A stretch of 25,518 bases of DNA from Bacteroidales bacterium (GCA_016936695.1 JAFGXK010000075.1:1-25518); one strand, 5' to 3'. Positions 15,226 through 24,323 are shown, numbered from the stretch's first letter. Program-made: numbers and translations. Notes: generated by a model not told the origin, from the letters alone.

Positions 15226-15678
15226 ATGACAAAAAACATCAGGGTAACAAAGGAATTTTCGTTCGAGATGGCGCATGCCCTCTGGAATTATGACGGGCCG
15301 TGCAGGAATGTTCACGGACATTCCTACAAGCTGTTTGTAACGGTAACCGGAACGCCTGTTGAGGACATGAATAATCCCAAGAACGGCATGGTGATCGATT
15401 TTACTGATCTTAAGAATTTAGTCAAAAAGGAGATTATCAGTGTGTTTGATCATTCGGTAACCATATCGTCGCAACAGGATAGTGAAAGAACGGAGGCCTG
15501 CAGGACCATGTTCGGGAATACTGTGGTTGTGGATTACCAGCCGACATGCGAGAATCTTGCTGCCGATTTTGCATCTAGGATCAAGGAAAAACTTCCTGCA
15601 GGGGTGAAGCTTCACAGTTTGAGGCTTTATGAGACCGCCACTTCGTTTGCCGAGTGGTATGCTTCGGATAATGAATAA
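15226..15678 (+). CDS. queD: 6-carboxy-tetrahydropterin synthase (QueD/PTPS family)
   Basis: A 150-residue T-fold enzyme that makes 6-carboxy-5,6,7,8-tetrahydropterin from dihydroneopterin triphosphate in queuosine synthesis. Zinc ligands are His17 (FEMAHAL), His30 and His32 (NVHGHSY). Cys26 in CRNVHGH is the catalytic cysteine position of QueD. Asp75-His76 (FDHS), the PTCEN motif (106-110) and Glu136 (LYETATS) complete the active site. The length is slightly above the E. coli enzyme. A role as a 6-pyruvoyl-tetrahydropterin synthase is less likely but cannot be excluded. It is the first gene of a plus-strand run with polA, moaD and moaE. Confidence 0.88.
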   Translation: MTKNIRVTKEFSFEMAHALWNYDGPCRNVHGHSYKLFVTVTGTPVEDMNNPKNGMVIDFTDLKNLVKKEIISVFDHSVTISSQQDSERTEACRTMFGNTVVVDYQPTCENLAADFASRIKEKLPAGVKLHSLRLYETATSFAEWYASDNE

Positions 15679-18490
15679 AAATACCATGTCAGAGAACAAA
15701 CCTAAAAAACTCTTCCTGCTGGACGCCTATGCATTGATTTTCCGTGCATATTATGCCTTTATCAGGAATCCCCGAATTACCTCCGGCGGAATGAATACCT
15801 CAGCCATCTTCGGTTTTCTCCTTGCACTCAGGGAAGTGCTGCAGAAGCAAAAACCAACCCATATCGGAGTGGTTTTTGACACCCCCGGACCGACCTTCAG
15901 ACATAAGATTTTCAAGGAATACAAGGCCAACCGTGATGCAACTCCCGAGGATATCAGGACGGCAGTTCCCTACATTAAAAGACTGATCGAGGCATACAGG
16001 ATCCCCATACTCGACTGTCCCGGATATGAAGCCGATGATGTTATCGGAACCCTGGCAAAAAAAGCTTCTGCGAGCGGTTTTGAAACTTACATGATGACAC
16101 CTGACAAGGATTTTGCCCAGCTTGTTTCCGACAATGTCTACATGTTCAAACCGTCGAGGAGCGGGAACGAATCGGTGAGATGGGGTGTGGATGAGATTAA
16201 GCAGGAGTTTTCAGTAAGCGATCCTTTGCAGGTAATTGACATACTTGCCCTCATGGGCGATACTGCCGACAACATTCCCGGAGCCCCCGGGGTGGGTCCG
16301 AAAACCGCAATGAAACTGATTTCCGAATATGGTTCGGTTGAAGAATTGTTCAGGAACACCGATAAGCTGAAAGGAAAGCTTAAGGAGACCATCGAGGAGA
16401 ACAGGGAACAGATTGAGCTTTCGAAGACGCTGGCTACCATCGAGATCAATGTCCCGGTCGATTTCACCGAAGATGATCTTATCCTTGAAACTCCCGACCG
16501 CGATAAACTGAAGAAGCTCTTCGACGAACTGGAGTTCAGGACCATTGCTTCAGAAGTTTTTTCGGAGATTGACAGAAACGCCGGAGTCTCGGGCGAAAGA
16601 TCAGCCGATGCCCCTTCAACCGGACCGTCGCAGGGCACTCTCTTCGGCAGTGAACAGCTTCCGGAGGTTGTATCAGGCAAGGCCGGCATCGATAGCGTGG
16701 AGCATAATTACATTCTTGTTGAAGGAACAAAGGAGCTTGAGGAGTTTGCCGCTGAAGCGATGAAGCAGGATGAGATCTGTTTTGACACGGAAACAACCAG
16801 CATTGAACCACTGGAAGCAGAGCTTGTTGCAATTGCATTCTCGTGGAAAAAAGGATCGGGATGGCTCGTTCATTTTCCTGAATCTGGAGATGAGACCGCC
16901 ATGAAGCTGAAGATACTGAAGCCGGTTCTTGAGAATCCGGCAATCAGAAAGATAGGCCAGAACATGAAGTTTGACATCCAGGTCCTTTCAAACTACGGGA
17001 TTGAGGTTAAAGGCAGTCTTTTCGACACCATGATCGCCCACTATCTTCTCGAGCCCGACATGAGACACAACATGAACCTGCTGGCGGAGAGTTATCTCTC
17101 CTACAGCCCGGTCCGCATCGAATCGCTTATTGGCGAAAAGGGGGCAAACCAGCTCAACATGCGTTCCGTCAATGTAGACCTGATAAAGGAATACGCATTA
17201 GAAGATGCCGACGTTACCTTTCAACTGAAGGAGTTGTTCGAACCCAGGCTTAAGGCTGAAGGATTATCGGAGCTTGCCACAAGTATCGAAATGCCGCTTA
17301 TCGCAGTACTGGCGGGCATGGAGAGGACAGGAGTGAAGCTTAACCAGGAAGATCTTAAGGCTATTGCCACAGGCCTCCGCGAAGACATCCTGACTCTTGA
17401 AGGGGAGATCCACTCCCTTGCCGGAATGGAATTCAATATTTCTTCTCCGAAACAGCTGGGCGAGGTCCTGTTTAAAAGGTTAAAACTCGATGACAACGCC
17501 AGGATGACAAAGACCAAACAGTTTAATACCAGCGAAGAGATACTGCAAAGACTGGCCAGCCGCCATCCCATTATAAACAAAGTACTTGAATACAGGGGAC
17601 TTAAGAAACTGCTTTCAACATACGTCGAGGCATTGCCTCAACTGATCGACAGAAAGACGGGCAGGATACACACTTCATACAACCAGGCGGTGGCATCGAC
17701 GGGCCGTCTGAGTTCAAACAATCCGAATCTTCAGAATATTCCGGTAAGGGACGAGAGGGGCAGGGAGATACGAAAGGCATTTGTACCTGAGGAGGGAAAT
17801 CTCTTTCTCTCGGCCGATTACTCGCAGATCGAGCTCAGGCTTATGGCGCATCTCAGTGGCGACAGTAACATGATTGGCGATTTCCTCTCAGGGAACGACA
17901 TACATGCGGCAACGGCTTCAAAGATATTTGGCGTCGAACTTAAGGATGTGACGCGTGAGATGAGAAGCAGGGCAAAGACTGCCAATTTCGGGATCATTTA
18001 CGGAATCTCTTCGTTCGGACCTTCGGAAAGACTTACTATAGGGAGGAAAGAGGCAAAGGAACTTATCGACGGATATTTCAATTCATACCCGGGTGTTAAG
18101 AAATACATGGACGAAAGCATAAGAAAGGCAAGAGAGACGGGATACGTTACCACGATGTTTGGCCGCAGGAGGTATTTGCGCGATATCCAGTCGAGAAACC
18201 AGGTTGTAAGGGGCAATGCCGAAAGGAATGCCATAAATGCCCCCATACAGGGCACTGCAGCCGATATCATCAAGATAGCCATGGTAAGGATCCATGAAAG
18301 GCTTAAAAGTGAAAAATACGCTTCTAAAATGATTCTCCAGGTGCACGATGAATTGATATTTGAGGTTGTGCCCGTTGAACTTGACAGGCTTCAGGAGATG
18401 GTTGTTCATGAGATGTCGGATGCCGCCAGGCTTGATGTACCGCTGAAGGTCGATTGCGGAACAGGCAGAAACTGGCTTGAAGCTCATTGA
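15671..18490 (+). CDS. polA: DNA polymerase I
   Basis: A 939-residue polymerase for Okazaki-fragment maturation and repair, from the start at 15671. The N-terminal 5'-3' exonuclease covers about 15-300 (LFLLDAYALIFRAYYAF, GYEADDVIGT, GDTADNIPGAPGVG). The 3'-5' exonuclease at about 360-550 keeps FDTET, NMKFD and YALEDAD, so proofreading should be active. The polymerase domain has motif A DYSQIELR, motif B RAKTANFGIIYGIS and motif C VHDE. A linker of about 50 residues with low complexity separates the nuclease domains. The start overlaps the queD stop by 8 bases (ATGAATAA); an ATG at 15686 (MSENKPKK) is the alternative. The frame opens at 15629 inside queD, which I rejected. Confidence 0.95.
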   Translation: MNKNTMSENKPKKLFLLDAYALIFRAYYAFIRNPRITSGGMNTSAIFGFLLALREVLQKQKPTHIGVVFDTPGPTFRHKIFKEYKANRDATPEDIRTAVPYIKRLIEAYRIPILDCPGYEADDVIGTLAKKASASGFETYMMTPDKDFAQLVSDNVYMFKPSRSGNESVRWGVDEIKQEFSVSDPLQVIDILALMGDTADNIPGAPGVGPKTAMKLISEYGSVEELFRNTDKLKGKLKETIEENREQIELSKTLATIEINVPVDFTEDDLILETPDRDKLKKLFDELEFRTIASEVFSEIDRNAGVSGERSADAPSTGPSQGTLFGSEQLPEVVSGKAGIDSVEHNYILVEGTKELEEFAAEAMKQDEICFDTETTSIEPLEAELVAIAFSWKKGSGWLVHFPESGDETAMKLKILKPVLENPAIRKIGQNMKFDIQVLSNYGIEVKGSLFDTMIAHYLLEPDMRHNMNLLAESYLSYSPVRIESLIGEKGANQLNMRSVNVDLIKEYALEDADVTFQLKELFEPRLKAEGLSELATSIEMPLIAVLAGMERTGVKLNQEDLKAIATGLREDILTLEGEIHSLAGMEFNISSPKQLGEVLFKRLKLDDNARMTKTKQFNTSEEILQRLASRHPIINKVLEYRGLKKLLSTYVEALPQLIDRKTGRIHTSYNQAVASTGRLSSNNPNLQNIPVRDERGREIRKAFVPEEGNLFLSADYSQIELRLMAHLSGDSNMIGDFLSGNDIHAATASKIFGVELKDVTREMRSRAKTANFGIIYGISSFGPSERLTIGRKEAKELIDGYFNSYPGVKKYMDESIRKARETGYVTTMFGRRRYLRDIQSRNQVVRGNAERNAINAPIQGTAADIIKIAMVRIHERLKSEKYASKMILQVHDELIFEVVPVELDRLQEMVVHEMSDAARLDVPLKVDCGTGRNWLEAH

Positions 18491-18528
18491 CAGGCAAAAC
18501 AAAAGCCGCATGAGGATATAAGAAAGAT

Positions 18529-18762
18529 ATGGAAATTGACGTTTTATTTTTCGGGGTGCTTGCAGATTTTACGGAGATGCGAAGGAAACATTATTCCGGG
18601 ATCGGATCATACTCTGACCTTATTCACAGAATAGGTGATGATTTTCCGGGAATTGAGCATTATACTTACAAGATAGCGGTTAACAGGACTATCATTAATG
18701 AGGACCCCCTGCTACGGGATGGCGATGAGCTGGCTTTCATGCCTCCCTTCGCAGGCGGGTGA
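18529..18762 (+). CDS. moaD: Molybdopterin synthase sulfur-carrier subunit
   Basis: A 77-residue ubiquitin-fold protein of the MoaD/ThiS family. It ends with the double glycine PPFAGG, whose terminal Gly is adenylated and thiocarboxylated before sulfur donation to precursor Z. The hydrophobic first strand (IDVLFFGVLADFTE) and DGDELAFMPP before the tail are typical of MoaD rather than ThiS. The next gene is moaE, its partner, 37 bp downstream, which settles the call. It follows polA by 38 bp. Confidence 0.9.
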   Translation: MEIDVLFFGVLADFTEMRRKHYSGIGSYSDLIHRIGDDFPGIEHYTYKIAVNRTIINEDPLLRDGDELAFMPPFAGG

Positions 18763-18799
18763 AAAACAGTGTTAACTTATTAACAATAAATAAATTATC

Positions 18800-19225
18800 A
18801 TGCGTCTGGTAAAAGGTCCCGTAACGGCAGACATCATCTCTGAGCTTATTGCGAAAGGCGGAGAGAAAAAGGAATGCGGAGCTCATTCGCTTTTTCTGGG
18901 TCAGGTAAGAAACGATAGTACAGACGACGGGAAGCGGATCAGGGCAATAGAATACTCTGCTTATGAAGAAATGGTTATTATGGAAGCGGAGAAGATCAGC
19001 AAGACTGTCCAATCGGAGTATGACGATGTAAGAACCCTTGAAATAATCCATTCAAAGGGTGTAGTGAATGCCGGAGAACTTTCGATGGTGGTAATGGTAT
19101 CGGCAGGTCATACTGAACAGGCGGCGGGAGCCTGTACGAAAATTGTCGGACTAATAAAGGAAAAACTGCCTATCTGGAAAAAAGAGATTTTTGAGGATGA
19201 GCCGGTTCAGCCTGATGATGAATAA
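18800..19225 (+). CDS. moaE: Molybdopterin synthase catalytic subunit
   Basis: A 141-residue protein that with MoaD forms molybdopterin from cyclic pyranopterin monophosphate. Conserved features are the GQVRND segment with the anion-binding Arg, AIEYSAYEEM, and the catalytic lysines in IKEKLPIWKKE (the E. coli Lys119/Lys126 pair). The position usually read as His-Arg (E. coli His103-Arg104) is GHTEQA here, so the arginine is replaced by threonine. The stop lies 6 bp from that of the convergent S41 protease gene, with no terminator between them. moaA, moaC and mogA are not in this window. Confidence 0.9.
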   Translation: MRLVKGPVTADIISELIAKGGEKKECGAHSLFLGQVRNDSTDDGKRIRAIEYSAYEEMVIMEAEKISKTVQSEYDDVRTLEIIHSKGVVNAGELSMVVMVSAGHTEQAAGACTKIVGLIKEKLPIWKKEIFEDEPVQPDDE

Positions 19226-19231
19226 GGATTA

Positions 19232-20977
19232 TCAGATGTTCACCTCATCGCCGTGATCCAGTCCGTATTTAAAACCGGTCATGATCCCGTTATCATCATG
19301 GGTTATCAGTATTGATCCTGTTTTGCCCTGAAGGATCGATTTGTATTCGTCGCCTCTTTTCAGTACTTCGACGGCTTTTTTAACCTGTTCGTCGGTGCCG
19401 AGACTGAATTTTATTGATCCCTCCTCGTAGAAGTAACGCCCTATGATCTCATCGGCAAGCAGTTCGGAGATTTCATTTCTGAAAGTTTCGAGGTCGTTGT
19501 CGAGAGTATGCATAAGCTCATTCTGAAGTTCAGTGAAGAGGTCCTTGTGAAGGTCGTAGTATTTTTCTTTTTTTGCATTGGAGATCAGCTCATTCAGCGA
19601 CAGTTCGGTTATTGTGCTGTAGCTGAATTTGCGTTCTCCCAGGTAATTTTTGAAATCAGCATAGACCTGATCTGTAATTAAGAACTTTTCCGGAGATTCC
19701 GGAGCAGGGTGAGCCCAGAAATATCTGGTTGCATAATCGAATATATAGTTTCTCATATATAGTTCAGCCGCTATCTGACTCAATGCTGCCGGAACGACAT
19801 CTATATCGGGAGAAATACCTCCTCCGTCCCTTACCACTCTTCCGTTGCGGGTTTTGAATTCAGTAATAAGCGAATCGGGGATTATTCCTACACTGCCATC
19901 CTCGTTGGGATGTGAGAAATCGAGAGCCTGGATGCATCGGCCGCTTGGGATGTAATATTTTGCGGTGGTCACTTTAAGCTGGCTGTTGTAGCTGAGAGGC
20001 CGGGTGATTTGCACAAGTCCTTTTCCGTATGAACGCTGCCCGACAACCACACCGCGGTCGAGATCCTGAATTGCCCCGGCCACTATTTCAGAAGCTGATG
20101 CCGATCCCCTGTTGATTATCACGGCAAGTGGGATATTCTGGTCAACAGCCGCTTTTGTTGTTTTGAATGATTCATCGAATTGTTTCACCTTTCCCTTTGT
20201 CGATACAATTTCGTTACCGGGGCCCATGAAAAGGTTCACTATATCGACGGCTTCTGTCAGGAGTCCTCCCGGATTGCTTCTCAGGTCGAGGACAATTTTC
20301 CTTGCGTTTTCATTTTTTAGTTTGAGTAAAGCGTCTTTGACTTCTTCGGTACAGTTCTGGGTGAAGTTGGTGAACCTTATATATCCGGTTTCATCATCAA
20401 GCATTCCGTAAAAAGGTACGGAAGGGATCTCAATTTTTTCCCTTTTCACCGGAACATCCAATTCCTTGCCGTTCCTCTCAATTGTCAGCGTTACCGTTGT
20501 TCCCGGATTTCCCTTCAGTTTCTGACTTACATCCTCGGTATCGGCTCCTTTAAGCGAGACTCCGTCGACCTTTTTAAGAAGGTCTCCTGCCCTGATTCCG
20601 GCCAGATCAGCCGGAAAATCCTTGTAAACAAGTGATATTACCACATATTCGCCTCCTCCTCTTATGAGCGATCCAATTCCGCCGTATTTGCCTGTTGTCA
20701 TGAATGCAACTTCATCGCTCTCCGACTCGGGATAGTAAACGGTATAGGGGTCGAGGCTCCTGAGCATGTTGTCAATCCCTGTTTTTACAAGTTTGTCGGG
20801 ATTCACTTCATCTACGTAGAAGGTATTGAGTTCCCTGTAGAGTGAAAGAAAAATATCGAGGTTTTTGGCTATCCTGAAATCTCTTGTTTCCTGGGTTGCC
20901 AGGAATGAGATACTTATCCCTGCTGTAATCAGGATGGCAACAATTGCAACAAACCTGACCGGCCTTATTTTTTTCAT
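19232..20977 (-). CDS. ctpA: S41-family C-terminal processing peptidase
   Basis: A 581-residue periplasmic protease that trims or degrades proteins from their C-termini. An N-terminal hydrophobic segment (about 8-27) anchors or exports it. A PDZ domain lies at about 95-180 (GIGSLIRGG, IRAGDLLKKVDGVSL). The catalytic core has LDLRSNPGGLL (230-240), nucleophile Ser294 in GSASASE, Lys319 in SYGKG and Gln323, matching the Ser-Lys-Gln arrangement of the Tsp/CtpA family. The last 200 residues form a helical C-terminal region. It follows rnpA by 90 bp and is convergent with moaE. Confidence 0.92.
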   Translation of the reverse strand: MKKIRPVRFVAIVAILITAGISISFLATQETRDFRIAKNLDIFLSLYRELNTFYVDEVNPDKLVKTGIDNMLRSLDPYTVYYPESESDEVAFMTTGKYGGIGSLIRGGGEYVVISLVYKDFPADLAGIRAGDLLKKVDGVSLKGADTEDVSQKLKGNPGTTVTLTIERNGKELDVPVKREKIEIPSVPFYGMLDDETGYIRFTNFTQNCTEEVKDALLKLKNENARKIVLDLRSNPGGLLTEAVDIVNLFMGPGNEIVSTKGKVKQFDESFKTTKAAVDQNIPLAVIINRGSASASEIVAGAIQDLDRGVVVGQRSYGKGLVQITRPLSYNSQLKVTTAKYYIPSGRCIQALDFSHPNEDGSVGIIPDSLITEFKTRNGRVVRDGGGISPDIDVVPAALSQIAAELYMRNYIFDYATRYFWAHPAPESPEKFLITDQVYADFKNYLGERKFSYSTITELSLNELISNAKKEKYYDLHKDLFTELQNELMHTLDNDLETFRNEISELLADEIIGRYFYEEGSIKFSLGTDEQVKKAVEVLKRGDEYKSILQGKTGSILITHDDNGIMTGFKYGLDHGDEVNI

Positions 20978-21062
20978 TTCTGACTGATTAAAAGCGTAAT
21001 GTATTCCGGAGCGAAATTAAGAAGAAAATCATGTAATCGGGCTGGCTTTGAAATATTTAAAA

Positions 21063-21070
21063 CAAATTTA
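21063..21070 (-). promoter_or_regulatory. Possible -7 box for ctpA overlapping the rnpA stop
   Basis: The minus strand reads TAAATTTG, an exact TAnnTTTG match, overlapping the stop codon of rnpA and lying 85 nt before the ctpA start. No -33 box is clear. If used, ctpA has its own promoter with a leader of nearly 80 nt. Confidence 0.3.
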
Positions 21071-21514
21071 ACTTTTGCCGGGTAAGGAGGAAGCACTTTT
21101 GCAGAGTTTTTCAATTACCTCTTCCACCGCCCTGTCAATTAATTCGAAGCCGGCAATTTTACTGCTGCGATAGATCAGGATGAAGGTGATGTTAATGCAT
21201 TCTTCCTGAAGAAAGGAATAAAGCTTATGTTTCCTCCGGCGGTATGATTCCCTGATTCTTCTTTTAAGAAGGTTTCTGTCCGTTGCATGCCTGAATCCCT
21301 TTTTTGGTACGCTGACAGCAATCTGGGCAGGAGAAGGAATGGTTGAAGCCGGGATGACCCAGAAAACCTTGAAAACAGAAGTATGGAAAGTATTTCCTTT
21401 TTCAAACAGCTCTTCAATCAGCCTGGTTCTGCAAAGCCTTTCATTCCTTGAGAATGTCTGCTTTTCGCCTTTTTCCATCTCAGAGTCTGATTTCCCCGGG
21501 ATGTTCCGCATCAT
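21068..21514 (-). CDS. rnpA: Ribonuclease P protein component
   Basis: The small basic protein subunit of RNase P, which helps the catalytic RNA mature the 5' ends of tRNAs. The hallmark RNR-type motif is DRNLLKRRIRESYR; the N-terminal TFSRNERLCRTRLIEELFEKG and AVSVPKKGFRHA fit the family. The frame opens with an ATG pair at 21514, but an internal ATG at 21478 (MEKGEKQ) gives an N-terminus closer to typical members; no Shine-Dalgarno decides between them. It sits downstream of hemD (35-bp gap). yidD, which often follows rnpA in Bacteroidetes, is absent here. Confidence 0.92.
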   Translation of the reverse strand: MMRNIPGKSDSEMEKGEKQTFSRNERLCRTRLIEELFEKGNTFHTSVFKVFWVIPASTIPSPAQIAVSVPKKGFRHATDRNLLKRRIRESYRRRKHKLYSFLQEECINITFILIYRSSKIAGFELIDRAVEEVIEKLCKSASSLPGKS

Positions 21515-21549
21515 GGTTCCGGGCCGGGATGCCGGAACAGGGAAATGAA

Positions 21550-22302
21550 CTATTTGCAGTTTCTGTTAAATTCCTTGAGGTATTCGTCAAGTGCCATAGT
21601 CATTGACGGAGCCTTTGGATTAGGTGCATTTATATCAAGCCTCAGGCCCTCCTGCTCAACTGCGCATGCTGTTGTGGGGCCGAAAGCTGCGATCTTGATT
21701 TCTCCCTGGACAAAATCAGGAAAATTCTCTTTCAGCGATTTAATTCCTGAAGGGCTGTAGAAGACCAGCAGGTCGTAGTCGAAATCATTGGAATTTGAGA
21801 AATGGTTGCTGATAGTCCTGTAAAGTGTTCCTATTGTGTATTTGATATTGTTTTTGTCGAGGATCTCAGGTATTTCAGCATTATGGGGGTCGGGCAGGGG
21901 CACCAGGAAATTGTCGTCCCTGTGTTTTATAATGAGGTCGACCAGATCCTGAAACCTTGATTTGCCATGAAATATCTTGCGTTTTCTGTATACAATGTAC
22001 TTCTGAAGATAGAAAGCAACATTTTCAGTAATACAGAAATACTTCATCGTATCGGGAACGCATATCCTGAGTTCGCTGCAAATCCTGAAGAAATGGTCTA
22101 TACCGGTCTTGCTGGTAAAGATAATCGCAGTAAAATCCAGTATATTGATTTTCTGCTGGCGGAAATCCTTTGCCGAAACTCCCTCAACCTGTATAAAAGG
22201 TCTGAAATCAACCTTGAGGTTATATTTTTTTGCCAGGTCGTAATATGGAGATTTCGGATTGTTGGGTTCTGGCTGTGAGACTAGGATCTTTTTTATTTTC
22301 AA
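21550..22302 (-). CDS. hemD: Uroporphyrinogen-III synthase
   Basis: A 250-residue two-domain enzyme that cyclises and inverts ring D of hydroxymethylbilane in haem synthesis. Sequence in this family is poorly conserved, but the typical elements are here: an N-terminal ILVSQPEP strand, IIFTSKTGIDHFF in the first domain, LVFYSPSGIKSLKE and AFGPTTACAVEQEGL in the second. The position between DUF4271 and rnpA is the usual Bacteroidetes order, which supports the call. It is probably co-transcribed with both. Confidence 0.88.
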   Translation of the reverse strand: MKIKKILVSQPEPNNPKSPYYDLAKKYNLKVDFRPFIQVEGVSAKDFRQQKINILDFTAIIFTSKTGIDHFFRICSELRICVPDTMKYFCITENVAFYLQKYIVYRKRKIFHGKSRFQDLVDLIIKHRDDNFLVPLPDPHNAEIPEILDKNNIKYTIGTLYRTISNHFSNSNDFDYDLLVFYSPSGIKSLKENFPDFVQGEIKIAAFGPTTACAVEQEGLRLDINAPNPKAPSMTMALDEYLKEFNRNCK

Positions 22303-22341
22303 TTCTTTACAGTTTATGTTTTACTTCTGAGGTAATAATTC

Positions 22342-23397
22342 TCATGATAAACCAAGCTGGTTGAAATACCTTATAAGGATCAGAACAGGCAAAATTTCCA
22401 GGGCACAAAGGTACAAAATCAAATACAAAATGGAAATATTCTTCTTCATAAAAATCAAAAAGAGCCTGAAAGTTCGTAGCAGGTAAAAAACCATTAAAAT
22501 GATGATACCGGACCAGAGAAGGAATTTTTCAGGCAACACGACTGTATAAGCCAGCATGATCACAATTGCAAGCAGCAGAATTGATACAAACCTGTAAGAG
22601 TTATATACGGTGACAAGATATTCGTCGAATACCTCCTGCCTGTCGCTCAGGCTTCCTGCAGCTGTACAGATAAAATGCCGCGAAGTGATTCCTGCAATTA
22701 TGACTCCCAGGCAAATAAGCATGAAGACGAATGAAGAAATACCCTGAGGGATCATGTCCCGGAGTTCGGCGAACGAGTAAAAGAACAAGGCCATCACAGT
22801 GAATGTGACGAAGTTGAGGATGGTCGACTGCCATGTGAAAAGTGCCCCGGTATCACGCGACGATGATTCGTTGATGCCGCGGAAGAGAAAAAACCTTGAT
22901 ATTTCCCTGAAAAAGCTGCGGTTTGCCGATCGTACCATCAGCCACAGGTATGCGGAAAGGAATATGACACCGATAAGCCAGTCGTGGTGAAGCGGCTTCA
23001 TGGGCATCAGGATTCCGTGCCTGAGGTTTCCTGCAGCAGTTGAGGTGTGTTCGATGAATACCTCTGCTGGTTTTTCAGAATTTCTGAAAGGGAAGAATAC
23101 AGGCAGCGAACCGTCGATGTTGCGGAACAGTCCCGAAGGATCAGAAAAAGTGACATCAGCGATGCTGTTACGGGCGCAGACCGAGGTGGTATCCGTTATA
23201 ATGACCTCAGACATCCTTGGGGTCCGAATGATCTTCTGGATTGAGTCGGCAATCCTTATATGTTCCGGTACATTGTCGAGCCTTGTGAATACCGAATCAG
23301 GGAGCAGTTTATCAACATCTATCCTGATGTTGATCTGCGGCCTTACGGTATCCTGTATTTCGGCGCCAGTGAACATAACCTTTGCGGAATAATCCAC
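22342..23397 (-). CDS. DUF4271 membrane protein
   Basis: A 351-residue inner-membrane protein of unknown function, recognised by its position before hemD and its topology as the Bacteroidetes DUF4271 family. Residues 1-135 are soluble and poorly conserved. Membrane helices are visible at about 138-156, 193-210, 222-240, 268-287, 292-308 and 321-343. The loop SLSDRQEVFDEYLVTVYNSYR (249-269) and LLWSGIIILMVFYLLRTFRLF (293-313) are the family-like conserved parts. It has no signal peptide. The constant link to hemD suggests a role near haem or the envelope, but that is not established. hemD starts 39 bp downstream. Confidence 0.8.
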   Translation of the reverse strand: MDYSAKVMFTGAEIQDTVRPQINIRIDVDKLLPDSVFTRLDNVPEHIRIADSIQKIIRTPRMSEVIITDTTSVCARNSIADVTFSDPSGLFRNIDGSLPVFFPFRNSEKPAEVFIEHTSTAAGNLRHGILMPMKPLHHDWLIGVIFLSAYLWLMVRSANRSFFREISRFFLFRGINESSSRDTGALFTWQSTILNFVTFTVMALFFYSFAELRDMIPQGISSFVFMLICLGVIIAGITSRHFICTAAGSLSDRQEVFDEYLVTVYNSYRFVSILLLAIVIMLAYTVVLPEKFLLWSGIIILMVFYLLRTFRLFLIFMKKNISILYLILYLCALEILPVLILIRYFNQLGLS

Positions 23398-23450
23398 AAA
23401 AGTAATGATTCTTAAAGATATCAGGTCAGTTTTTGGAAATTACGGAAGGA

Positions 23451-24323
23451 TCAGAAATAATCATTCAGGCTTCCGGATATGTCAGCGAGAATATTGTTTG
23501 CCAGCCTGCTGGCTCCTATCCTGAAGAGTGAATTATTAAGCCACGCTTCTCCGAGCAGACTTCTGACAATATTGAAGTACATCAGGGCATCTCCTGTTGT
23601 TGAAATTCCTCCGGCAGCCTTGAATCCGACCCTTATCCCGGTTTCGTCGCAGAAATCGCTGATAGCCCGGCACATAATATAAGCTGCTTCGGGTGTGGCC
23701 GATATTGCGGTTTTCCCGGTTGAAGTCTTGATGAAATCAGCACCGGCATCCATTGCTATCATCGATGCCTTAAAGATGCTTTCGTTGTCGCCCAGCAGTC
23801 CGGATTCGATTATGATTTTAAGCTGCCTGTTGCCTATTGCCTCCTTTATTTCACGGATCTCTCCGGCAACCTGTTCAAAATCTTTTCCCATAAATGCCCC
23901 TACCGGAATGACCATGTCTATTTCATCGGCGCCGGCTTCCACCGCCATCTTGCATTCGGAAACCTTGAGGCTTCTGAAGGTCTGCGATGAGGGGAAAGCT
24001 CCTGCTACAGAGGCTATCTTTACATTTCTGGCGGTAAGCTTTTCCTTTACAAAAGATACAAAATTGGGATAAACGCATATTGCAGCTACATTCGGGATGT
24101 TGGAAAAACGTCCGGAAAAGCTGTTTACCTTTCCTGTAAGATGAAGTATTGTGCTTTTATTATCGGTGACATTCAGGCTTGTCAGGTCGATCGAATTCAG
24201 TATACTCATCAGAAGACGCTTGTCAGGGTCTCCTGCCGTCATCCCCGACACAGCTTTAAGTCCCTTCCTGATCTCGTTTTCCGACGGGGCCTTTTTAATA
24301 AGCTTCTCGTATAGTTTTGTCAT
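23451..24323 (-). CDS. deoC: Deoxyribose-phosphate aldolase
   Basis: A 290-residue class I aldolase that splits 2-deoxyribose 5-phosphate into glyceraldehyde 3-phosphate and acetaldehyde during deoxynucleoside breakdown. The Schiff-base lysine is Lys199 in FIKTSTG, with Asp136 in DEIDMV and Lys235 in GFKAAGG completing the active site; AICVYPNFV (81-89) is the family strand. It is longer than the E. coli enzyme by about 30 residues at the N-terminus. Neighbours are unrelated: an efflux pump gene 261 bp upstream and DUF4271 53 bp downstream, so it may be the first gene of the long minus-strand run. Confidence 0.93.
   Translation of the reverse strand: MTKLYEKLIKKAPSENEIRKGLKAVSGMTAGDPDKRLLMSILNSIDLTSLNVTDNKSTILHLTGKVNSFSGRFSNIPNVAAICVYPNFVSFVKEKLTARNVKIASVAGAFPSSQTFRSLKVSECKMAVEAGADEIDMVIPVGAFMGKDFEQVAGEIREIKEAIGNRQLKIIIESGLLGDNESIFKASMIAMDAGADFIKTSTGKTAISATPEAAYIMCRAISDFCDETGIRVGFKAAGGISTTGDALMYFNIVRSLLGEAWLNNSLFRIGASRLANNILADISGSLNDYF

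Noticed and set aside
15629..15670. Upstream start for polA inside queD
   Set aside because: The extra 14 residues overlap the conserved queD C-terminus and are unlike polymerase N-termini.
16138..16689. A 183-codon minus-strand open frame inside polA
   Set aside because: It is a serine-rich shadow of the polymerase reading frame and lies opposite conserved exonuclease sequence.
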